DNA of 64,000 nucleotides from Anastatus disparis. Taxonomy: Eukaryota; Arthropoda; Insecta; Hymenoptera; Eupelmidae. A program made the position numbers and the translations under genes. The number at the start of each line of letters is the position of its first letter. Position 1 is the first letter of the stretch. Location of the stretch: assembly GCA_017163975.1 (NCBI GenBank), contig JAFFSR010000220.1, positions 12,914,001 to 12,978,000 of the forward strand, in the 5' to 3' direction. The notes under the pieces are model-generated. The model worked only from the letters and a program-made list of their open reading frames with translations, did no database searches and was not told where the DNA came from. This document shows positions 20,425-30,200 of the stretch, in pieces.

Positions 20425-20478
20425 TAAATTTAAAATAATTTGGTTTTGATTTAAAGTAATTATTGTATGCAATTATTG

Positions 20479-20484
20479 AATAAA
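20479..20484 (+). terminator. Polyadenylation signal candidate
   Basis: AATAAA 55 bases after the receptor stop at 20424, followed by a T/G-rich stretch (GGGTTTTTATATGGTG) like that after the other copies. Confidence 0.5.
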
Positions 20485-20937
20485 TATATAACAATGGGTT
20501 TTTATATGGTGATTTTTTTTATTAACGATTAATATTCTAGCCATCGATAAAGCAGTCATGAGGTAAGTGATGTATGGATGTGTTAATTAAATTATTTTTA
20601 ATATTTGTAAACTAATATGTGAATAGTATTGACCACATTTTTGTTCACCCTTTATCCAAATTTTAAAAGAAAACTTGTAATACGAATGTTTTATTTTTTA
20701 TTTATTATTTAAACATAATACTTTGTATATGCAGATGTGAAGAGTATTTCCTGTAACGATTAGAACGCCACCATTAGCTCAATCGTATTTTGCTATAACA
20801 AAAGTTTCCATTATTAAAATTAAAAAATAAAGCAATTGTTTGTGGAGATAGATAATCATTTGTTTATATAATCGCCATACCATATTTGTATTTTCTCTAC
20901 AGCTTTTTTCGTAATTTTAACTGGCATGACACTTTTT
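20485..20937. other. Spacer between duplicated units
   Basis: AT-rich sequence with no gene. The next duplication unit starts near 20938, where receptor tail homology resumes abruptly. Confidence 0.5.
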
Positions 20938-21108
20938 TTTGCTTTGAAACGTGTTGGTAACAGTGATTTTCCAAAAACTAATTACGAATTCGAATTGACC
21001 CTACGATCAATTCATATTCTTACTATAGGGTATTTAATATCATTTTTCGTATTTGTATATAAGATTCTTCAAAAATGGTATAAAAACGTTTTCAATCAAA
21101 TGAATTAA
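20938..21108 (+). pseudogene. Ionotropic receptor tail fragment (TM3)
   Basis: Only the last 55 or so residues of a receptor: ALKRVGNSDFPKTNYEFEL, TM3 (LRSIHILTIGYLISFFVFVY) and KILQKWYKNVF. It corresponds to the tail of the pseudogene at 16937-17785 (positions from about 17644) and has a matching 3' flank, so it is the left edge of the 3.29-kb tandem duplication, not an independent gene. Confidence 0.85.
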
Positions 21109-21638
21109 AAATACGTAAAAGTAAGTATTAACTATAATTAACTTTGCCTATATAGTGATTCGATTTAAAATAATTAAATTGTATGAAATTATTAAATAAA
21201 AATATAACAATGTCTTTATATAGTTGTTTTTATATAATTGATTAATATTTTTATCGTTGATATGGTATGCAATAATAATTCAGTATTTTTCCAAGATTTT
21301 ATTTGATTAACACATAAGCTATTAATAGTAATAAATATAACAGTAAAATAATTAAATATTGATAGTTAATATTTTAACGTAATCTTTCGGTAAAATAATA
21401 TGAATAATTCAAATCAAATCATGGATTATTGATTAACATTTTGCTACAAGTTTTGTTCATCAATAAAATAAAATAATTTTCATTCATTTTATGTATATCA
21501 GTAAGTCTGCTTTTGCTCCAACAGTTGGTCAACGATTAGTCAATTCTATCCAAATAATATTAAAAAGTTTAGGATTCAATCAATTATTATTTACAAAGTT
21601 GAGTATTCAATTACCAAAATAATTGCGAATTAATGCAA

Positions 21639-21645
21639 TATAAAA
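21639..21645 (+). promoter_or_regulatory. TATA box candidate of the receptor at 21769
   Basis: TATAAAA 130 bases before the ATG, the same spacing and context (TGCAATATAAAACG) as before the receptor at 18475. Confidence 0.5.
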
Positions 21646-21768
21646 CGTTAATATTTTAACGCACATTACATTATTTTTTTTTAATAAAATTTTCATCAAT
21701 AAAAAGAAGCTGATGAATGTGGCCACAACCTTATTGTCTGATATTCATATTGAATAATCTCAATAATA

Positions 21769-23715
21769 ATGAACTCCGTAAAAATAGTATGTATATTCAT
21801 GATCTTCTACGGTGTTAACAGTTACGTTAGTATATCAGATGTTACAGAATATATAACAACCTATGTAGAAAAGAAACATTTTAAGCAAACACAACGTATA
21901 ACTATATTAAAGTTTTTACCGCAAACCTTTCAATCATTTGCTTTCGCATTTATTGCACAAAAATTTGAAAATAAGTTCCCATGTCTTGATGTAGATATAA
22001 ATAAATTAATAGATTACCCAAAATTAACCCATCATATAGAATTAAAAAGAACTTTATCTGAAAGATCAGAGCATAAAGCTCTAAAAATTATATTCTTTTG
22101 TAATGATCAAATAGAAAGTGAACATTTCAGGGAAGTGAATGGTTATTTTCAATTTTTATATGATTTTCCAGAAGTAGGACCACGAGCTCATTATTTGATA
22201 TTTGTAATAAGAAATGAGGGCATTATTAACTATCGAAATTTAATGTCTTTTTTATGGTGGGAATACAAGTACTTGTTTATCACTATAATTGAAATTATTC
22301 CAGATAACAAATATAATAATAACTCACTTTCAACATATTCTAATCATAATTTTGACAAATTTTTGATACATCAATACAATCCGTTTAACGACGAATATCG
22401 AAAAGAATTTTTCTCACCAAATGTTGAACTATTTATTGACAAATTACAGAATTTAAATGGGTTTCCTCTTAATGTAGGATGTTATACTGATATGATTTAT
22501 GTTACGGTGCGTAAATACCGAAACGGATTTCATCTCTTTTCAGGCTTTCAAATTGAATTATCAACTATGATATCTGCTACTTTAAATTTCACTCTTAATT
22601 TCAGACATTTTGTAGATGATGCATCAGATGATTTTATGATAGAAATGTTTAACTTACTTAACAAAAATATTCTTGATTTCCAAATAAATATCGACACGGT
22701 AACTAATTGGTTCCAAGAGAAACAAAAACTTATTTGTACTCGCTTTTTAAATAATAGAAAAGGTTTATATTTGATGTATAAACAATTCGTTCATTATTAC
22801 GCTGAAATATCTTGGAATTTGATTGCCAGTATTAGTCTGGTTATATTTATTATAATGTTTATAATATTTTACCGAATTTGCACAAAAAAATTAAACGATG
22901 ATGCATGGTCTATATATAACGTAATGCTTATTCTGATTGGGCTTACAGCAATATCAATGCCAAAAGATATCAAAGGCAAGATAGTATTTATGTCATTCGT
23001 TTGTGTATCCGTAGCATTTTCGGCAGAAATTATTGATTATTTATTCAGCAGTTTGTACCAAAAAGAATTTCATAATTTTAAATCAATTCGTGAATTAAAT
23101 GAGGCTGGATCATCAATTGTTACTGATGATTGGTCAGCAGATAAATTTAAAATCTTTTCGCCAGAAAGCATAACTGATTGGACCGTAATAGATAGAAAAG
23201 GTCGTAATATAGTCAGAATGGTATTAAATGATGAGACTAACGCTTGTGTTTTGAATAATTTTCTTGCAGTTTGGTATTCACAAGCTTATTCAGAACCTGA
23301 AAATGGATGGTTATTGAACGTGATTGATGAACCTATCAATCCCGTGTGGGGAAGCATTTTAATGTCAAAAAATTCGCCTTATATCGATACATTTAACAAA
23401 ATTATACAGCGCACTGTAGAAGCTGATTTAATGCATTACTGGTATGACCGTCATGTCTCAAACCTATTATATACTTTACTTAATGATAAAGGTTTTGAAG
23501 ATAAACAGAAATCTGTTCGTAACGCTCTGAAACGTGTTGGTATCAGTGATTTTCCAAAAACTAATCACGAAGTCGAGTTGACCCTACGGCTGGTTTATAT
23601 TCTTGCCATAGGATATCTACTATCATTTCTTGTATTTTTATATGAGATTTTTTGGACATGGTATAAACGTTTTCAACTGAATAAATTAAAAATACTGAAT
23701 AATAGATATTACTGA
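21769..23715 (+). CDS. Divergent ionotropic receptor (648 codons)
   Basis: Intact intronless IR and tandem paralogue of the one at 18475. It has a signal peptide (MNSVKIVCIFMIFYGVNS), an extracellular ligand-binding region, and TM1 starting at about residue 347. Pore and TM2 are identical in protein and DNA to those of the upstream copy, and S2 and TM3 (LRLVYILAIGYLLSFLVFLY) follow. Differences concentrate in the ligand-binding region, for example CYTDMIYVTVRKYRNGFHL against CHSDIIYVTVRKNRTGFHF. That pattern fits two receptors with different ligand preferences on one channel core. The 5' flank, TATA box and start context are shared with the copy at 18475, so similar expression is expected. 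Confidence 0.9.
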   Translation: MNSVKIVCIFMIFYGVNSYVSISDVTEYITTYVEKKHFKQTQRITILKFLPQTFQSFAFAFIAQKFENKFPCLDVDINKLIDYPKLTHHIELKRTLSERSEHKALKIIFFCNDQIESEHFREVNGYFQFLYDFPEVGPRAHYLIFVIRNEGIINYRNLMSFLWWEYKYLFITIIEIIPDNKYNNNSLSTYSNHNFDKFLIHQYNPFNDEYRKEFFSPNVELFIDKLQNLNGFPLNVGCYTDMIYVTVRKYRNGFHLFSGFQIELSTMISATLNFTLNFRHFVDDASDDFMIEMFNLLNKNILDFQINIDTVTNWFQEKQKLICTRFLNNRKGLYLMYKQFVHYYAEISWNLIASISLVIFIIMFIIFYRICTKKLNDDAWSIYNVMLILIGLTAISMPKDIKGKIVFMSFVCVSVAFSAEIIDYLFSSLYQKEFHNFKSIRELNEAGSSIVTDDWSADKFKIFSPESITDWTVIDRKGRNIVRMVLNDETNACVLNNFLAVWYSQAYSEPENGWLLNVIDEPINPVWGSILMSKNSPYIDTFNKIIQRTVEADLMHYWYDRHVSNLLYTLLNDKGFEDKQKSVRNALKRVGISDFPKTNHEVELTLRLVYILAIGYLLSFLVFLYEIFWTWYKRFQLNKLKILNNRYY

Positions 23716-23769
23716 TAAATTAAAAGTTATTGTAATTTGATTTAAAATAATTATTGTATCAAGTTCTTA

Positions 23770-23775
23770 AATAAA
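23770..23775 (+). terminator. Polyadenylation signal candidate
   Basis: AATAAA 55 bases after the receptor stop at 23715, followed by the T/G-rich AATGTGTTTATATGGTTG. Confidence 0.5.
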
Positions 23776-24329
23776 AATATAATGTGTTTATATGGTTGTT
23801 TTTGTATTACTGATTAATATTTTAATCATTGATAAGGCAGTCATAGAGTAAGTGATGTTTGCATTTGTTAATTCAATTATTTTTAATATTTATATATCAA
23901 AATGTTTTATTAACTTACTATCCATTCCAATTTTAATTTAAGTTTTTATTATTAATTAATGTTTTTAAAAGAAAATTAAGGTGCTATTTTTATCATGCTG
24001 TAACTTTGTGAAAAAATAATACTTTGATTATTTCGAAAGAATTTGAGCTCAAATTTCATTTAAAATAAGTTTTAAGTTTCTAGCTAGCAATCTTAAAGAG
24101 TTATAAGTGTTTGAAAATCTATTAACTTTTTAGTGACATTCTTTAATTGCCTGTAACTAGGAAAATATTGAGCGTTTGTGGCTTATAACTATAGCTTTTT
24201 CCAGATTTTGTCATCTGAAAATTTATTCGAAAGTTTGAGCAAAATCCGTAATCTGGTGTTGTAATACTCTCCTAGTGATGTATAGAAAAATTTTTGTAGC
24301 TTTCCCACAACGTGTGACATGATTATGTT
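23776..24329. other. Spacer
   Basis: Begins with the shared receptor 3' flank and then about 400 bases of unique AT-rich sequence. No gene or repeat recognised. Confidence 0.45.
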
Positions 24330-24542
24330 ATGATATTAAGTTCTCATGCCAATGTAAAAACCAAACAAGTTGATGTCTCATTATATCATTCATCGGGACT
24401 TTCTGAAGGTGCCCACCTTGAACGGGATAATGATGGTAGATTTTTTAAAGGGCAAGACCAATTTATTGCTCACATTGACCGAGCCAAGGACAACAATTGG
24501 ATTGATGCCTTCAATTCCAATAGAATAAATTACATGCAATAA
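24330..24542 (+). CDS. Unrecognised 70-codon open frame
   Basis: I do not recognise this frame. It is ATG-started and ends at a double stop (TAATAA). Its composition is unlike the surrounding AT-rich spacer: balanced, hydrophilic residues and little homopolymer, for example VDVSLYHSSGLSEGAHLERD and QFIAHIDRAKDNNWIDAF. There is no signal peptide, membrane segment or Cys pattern. Directly after it the conserved receptor 5' flank (GCAATAATAATTCAGTATTT) begins, so it sits exactly at the edge of a duplicated block. It could be an exon fragment of another gene carried in by duplication, or a small gene. Confidence that it is expressed is low. Confidence 0.35.
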   Translation: MILSSHANVKTKQVDVSLYHSSGLSEGAHLERDNDGRFFKGQDQFIAHIDRAKDNNWIDAFNSNRINYMQ

Positions 24543-25001
24543 TAATTCAGTATTTTTCCAAGAATTTATTTGATTAGTACTTCAATTATTAATAGTAATA
24601 AATATAACTTAAAAATGATTAAATATTAATAGTTAATATTTTAATGTAATCTTTCGATAAAATAATATGAATAATTCAAATTACATCATGAATCATCGAT
24701 TTGGTTTTTGCTATATGATAAATTTTGTTCATTAATAAAATTAAATAATTTTCATCACTCTTACTTATATCAAACAGTTGGCTTTTGCTTCGAAAATTGG
24801 CAAATGGTAAGTAAATTATATTAAAATAATATCAAAAGATTTTTTATTCAATTAAACCTTATTTATAAAGTAAAGTATTCAATCACCAAGATAATTAAAA
24901 ATAAAATGGAATATAAAACGTAAATACTTTAACGCATGTAATTTACCTTTCTAGATACAATTTTCATCAATAGAAAACGCTAATATTCAATCTTAATAAT
25001 C
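24543..25001. other. Receptor 5' flank, third copy
   Basis: Diverged copy of the promoter flank before 18475 and 21769, with a TATAAAA at 24912-24918. It precedes a dead receptor. Confidence 0.55.
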
Positions 25002-26057
25002 ATGAACTCAGTAAAGTTAATATTTATAATCATGATTTTATTGACTGTCACGTGAGTATATCAGATATGACAGAATACATAACAACCTACGTAGAAAAAA
25101 AAAACATTTTAAGTAAACTCAACGTATATCTACATTAACCTCTTTATCGCAAACTTTTAAATCATTCACTTTTGCATTTATTGCACAGCAATTTGCAAAT
25201 AAATTCCCATGCTTCAATGTTGATGTAACAAAATTAATAAATTATCCAAATACTAGCTATCATTTACATTTAGAAAATACTTTATTTGAAATATCAAAAC
25301 ATAAAGTTTTAAAAATTATATTTCTGAATGATGATCAGATAGAAAGTGAACATGCTAGGAAAGTGAATGGCTATTTTAGATTTTTACTCGAATTTCCAGG
25401 AGTAGAAACACGACCTTACTGTCTGATATTTGTGATGAGAAATAAAGGCATTATTAATCACCGGAATTTCATGTCTCATTTTTGGTAGGAATTTTAATTC
25501 TTGCTCTTCACTATCAGTGAAATTATTCTAAATGAGTCACTTCTAAGATATTCTAATCATAATATTCATTAATTTTTTATACACCAATACAATCCATTCA
25601 ACAAAAATTATCGAATAGAAGATATCTCATAAGATGTCGAATTATATAATGATAAATTGAAAAATTTAAATTGATTCCCTCTTAGTAGTATGTCAAAGCG
25701 ATCTAATTTATGTTGTGGTGCGTAAAAATCGCACTTGATTTCATCTATTTTTTTTTTGGCTTTCAAATGGATTTATCAAATACGATATCTGCTACTTTAA
25801 ATTTCACTCTTAATTTCAGACATTTTGTAGACGAAAAATCAGATCATTTTTCTATGAAAACGCATGACTTAAAAAATAAAAAAATCCTTGACTTTGAAAT
25901 AAATATCGACACAATAACCAATTATTTTAATGAGAAACAAAAACTTATTTTTAGTTGCTTTATAACTAATAGAAAATGTTTTTACTTGTTGTATAAACAA
26001 TATGTTCAGTATTGTGCTAAAATATCCTGGAATTTGATTGTCAGTATTTCTTTTTAA
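25002..26057 (+). pseudogene. Ionotropic receptor pseudogene, truncated in TM1
   Basis: Starts with a degenerate signal peptide (MNSVKLIFIIMILLTVT followed by a stop). It can be followed in three frames through the extracellular region, with many stops and indels, for example a Trp-to-stop change near 25485 (HFW then stop) and a broken NPFN block near 25600. The longest open piece, 25710-26057, covers ligand-binding S1 (FQMDLSNTISATLNFTLNFR) up to the start of TM1 (ISWNLIVSISF). Homology then stops, and pore, S2 and TM3 are absent. It is the last recognisable receptor of the array. Confidence 0.87.
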
Positions 26058-26939
26058 AGAACGAAAGCTTAATAATTTGGATGTCAAAGTTTTAAAAAAT
26101 ATGCATTAACATGTATATGTTATGTATATTATCGTGTAAAATATTGATTATTAAAATTCGTAAAATATGGGAAAACGCAGATTAGTTTCGAAATCGAATA
26201 TTTTGAACACCAAAAAACGTGTTATAATATGTCAAATTTTGTTAACCTTTTTAAATTAAAATTAAGTCCATATCTGAAAAAATCTTTGATAATTTTCTAT
26301 CGCCGAGTTTAATGTCACTGTTAATGATATCAAAAAAATTTTTTGAATATTTTAAAACGTATTTAGTACAAGTCTGTATTTTTTCATCTTGACATTCACT
26401 AGAGAACACCAATAGAACCATATTTAATTCAAATAAAAGTTATAATTTTATAAAAATAGTTCAAGAGCAGAAAATATTTTGTTTATTCTCGAGGGGTGCT
26501 GATTAGGTACAACGGACTCTAACCCAACAACTGTCTTCAATCCGACGTTAAATATTAGATAAAATAAATTATCTGTGTACTTAAAAATTTTTGCTCTTGT
26601 TTTCAAGGATATTGTTAATAAAAAGTTTCCAACTTTATAGATAAAATAGATGAGCTTTTACGAAACATCCAATTAATTATCAGCCCTAACTACATTAAAT
26701 CTTTAATCAAATAATCACAAGTTATTAAAGCCAAAACCGGTTAAACCACAACCATTGGTATGCAAGACCACTTTAGCACTATCAATTCCCTTAAATACAT
26801 TCATACTATACTCTTTCGAACAAGCAAAAATAAAAAAATATAAAAGAAAAGAAAAATTGTACATATAGTCTTAAGAATTTAAAGCCTTCCTTTCCCATCA
26901 TAAAGAAGATAAACGTTTTGCCAAAGCGATAATTCTTAC
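26058..26939. other. Region between the receptor array and Sans exon 4
   Basis: AT-rich. In the Sans direction it is the start of the intron after exon 4. No exon with SAM-domain character was found here on the minus strand, and no receptor remnant is evident. Confidence 0.5.
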
Positions 26940-27210
26940 CTCGACGACCTTGAAATCATCCACGGCTCTTCTTGCAAGTGCTTTTCTACCAACAGCGCTA
27001 CCCTGACGTTTAGTTGCTGTGCCAACAATATCGCTATAAGTTGGCGAAGGTTTCAGCCGTCCTTTTTGCAATGTACCTCCAGTCATCATGGCTGACCTAT
27101 ATGGTAAAATAACGCTATTCGTATCGCTGTCTAAACGTTTCAGTAGTTTCTTCTGTTCTTTCTCCGCTCGTGATTCTGCTACCTTCTGACGTTTTACGTA
27201 TTCTTTTAAC
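26940..27210 (-). CDS. Sans: Sans coding exon 4 (central region)
   Basis: 271 bases between acceptor TTGTTCTCAG and donor GTAAGA. It continues the coiled coil (LKEYVKRQKVAESRAEKEQK) and then the central segment with SPTYSDIVGTATKR and KALARRAVDDFKVVE. It ends in phase 0. Reading through the donor meets a stop at 26898 after 13 codons, so a short form without SAM domain is formally possible. Confidence 0.88.
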
Positions 27211-30200
27211 CTGAGAACAATTTCAAAGTATATTTTAAGTGATGGAGGATGTGAGACTGCAATTCTTTTGAGTAAAATAAAATGTGAAAAACAGGATATT
27301 GTAAAACATAAATTTTATTTTTTTTTAAATTAAGTTGAATAACTTCACGAGGATTTCTTTAGATTTTTATTTTATTTCTATGCAGGTCTTAAAGAAATAT
27401 TGTATATGCAATTGAGATTTTTTACTTTTTAATGATTGTTTAACTAGTTGTAAGAATCTAAGTTAAATAATTTTGAAATTAGACAATGTATAAAGTAATT
27501 TCAAAATACAATGAATAATAATGACAGAAATCAAAATACGATTCAATAAATTATACAAATAGTTCATGAAACAAATTTCACTTTGAAGAAATATTAATTT
27601 CTTGCAATTTTATTAATTCATAATTAAATTCGTATTAAAATTTTAAATGATTAAGAAGAGAAACATCAATAACTGACAATTTTCCTAAACTTTTTGTATA
27701 ACATTTATAGGATTACCAAGGACTAGAATAAATTTTTAAACATTTGAAACAATTTTAATTTTTATTATATTGTTTGAAATTATCTCTAGCATACCATAAA
27801 ATTCCAATTCTATCGAGTATACGAATCATTAGCCTTTCCTCAATATTTTTTCAATAATATATCATGAAATTTGAACTAAATTCGTGTAATTGTAATTTAA
27901 AAACAATATATACATATATATTTATTCAAGTGTATACAAAAAATTAAAATTTACAATAAAAAATAATGGTTCAATAATTTAATGGATTAATTAAAACATT
28001 AATTAATTAAAAATTATTATATCTAATTAAAATTTTCAAAGATTTCATTTTTTTTTACATGCATAAATGATTAATAAGAATGTATATAAACTTTATAGGT
28101 CAAACAAAAATTCAGGTAATCAAAGTTTATATAATTTTAATAAATAGATGCTTACATAATATTAAATGATAGAAAAAATTTTTCGTGCACTACATTTTTA
28201 ATTGTGCTTGTAATTTTTTTCATACTTGTTAGGTAAATTTTTGAAATAATATTTTTCTGTGTTTACTTTCACGTACAATATTCAAAAATTCATTGAGTAA
28301 TCCAGAATGGCGACAAGTAATGTTTGAAAACATATTGATAGTTATAATAAGAATTTTTTCATTGAAATATAATTAATCCAACAATAGCTGTAATGCTTGA
28401 ATAAAAACTGATGAATTTCATCCACCCAAATACTTACTTTCTAAAACTAAATTATAACATTGAAATCTAATTCTGAACCTTCTTTAATGTTTACTTTTAT
28501 TAATTTTTAATTGACTTTTACTAAATAAATTATAAGAGACATTTTCACTATTACAACTAGTAGAAATTTAAAATAAATTTGAGGCGCATGTACACATTTA
28601 AAATATTTTCATTAGAGGATCAATACGCCCTATCCAATATACAATGGAATTTAACTTGTTGAACTTTAAAAGAAAGCGCTTTTTATATATTTTAATCTTT
28701 TTGAACAATAAAAATAAAAAATGAAAAAGCTCAAAGTGCAAGAATATTTATAAAGAAAAGAAAAATTTAAAAACTTCGAACAAAGAATCGTTGGGATGGA
28801 AGGAATTTTCAAAAGCGTGTAATAAGAGGAATACTCGGTACACGCGTCTCGGTAAAGTGATCCGTTTAATCTCGTTCTATTATATCTAACAACGAAGTAC
28901 TGCAAAGCCGGAGCGTGGTTTAATTCTATTTTACTTCTTTATTTTTATATCATCATAAAGATCGTACAGCTGGAGATAGTGTAAAATGTGAAAATCCCAA
29001 AAAATAAAAGAGAAAATGAAAAAAGAAGCGAAGAAAAATTTACGAAAAAGAAAAACATGTACGGAGCTGAAGAAGGAGCTTTGTTACAATTTGATATTTT
29101 ATATGTTACGATGGAAAGGTATATTTTAGAGATGCTTTATATCGCGGATTTGTGACCTCCATATATGTGTTACACTATGTATGAGCTTTAGAAAATCCTC
29201 TTTATTGTACTGTGAAGTTTTATTCGCGAAAAAATTTAATATCAAATTTTTTTCCAATGTTTAAGTTTTTACTTTGTTAATAAAAGATAAATTTACTATT
29301 TTAAATATATTTTTAATTAATTAGTAAATGTATGAATCAAATGAATGTTAATATTTTAAACAAAGTATATATACATTTCTTCAATTTATTAGTTTTTTGT
29401 TCATTTTGAATTTATTATAATATATACATTTTTTAAATTAATTTAGAAAAATTTAATTTCTTAAGGGGATTTGATACTATACAAAAATATATAAAATCAT
29501 ACAAAATGGTTATTTTATTATTTAGAAATAGTTACCCGAATTTCAGATACATTTTAGAAATTTTGTTCAAGAAAGAAAAATGTTTTTGAAATTTCAACTT
29601 TCAAACACAGAATATATACGACTTATTAAAAGTTGATATGGAGATCAAATTTTCGAGAGACTTTAAAGAGTAAGATTTAAATAAAAAGTTTAAAAATCAC
29701 CGTTTAATTCTTTTTTATGTAAATTAGCGTTTTAAAATATGTAAATGATAAAGCCTATTTTAAAATATATGGAGCATGAACGCGAAGGAGTATCCAAGCA
29801 CTTTTAATTCTACGAGGATTAGAATGCACTTGCGCACCATGAAAATTTGAGTGCATCTAATGAGCTTTAAATTAAGAGACAGCTCAAAATTTTTCATTTC
29901 AATTAAAAATAATAATCTGAAATTTTTTATATCTTTTTAAGGCTTTTTCTTATCGTACTGTATGATTTAGCAAAATTAAAATTTAATTTTTGAGTTTTCA
30001 TTACTTTATAAATCAGTTTATTTATCGTATTATATTGATCTAATTTACATGGATGAAATAACTAATTTTTACCTTTTTCGTGCATAAAATTTTTATAATT
30101 TATAAAATACAGAGATCAATATTTTTCCTTTTATCGTATTATTTCCGCTACTGGTATCAAATCCCTTCAAAGAAAAAACTTCTTTATTAATAAAGGAATC

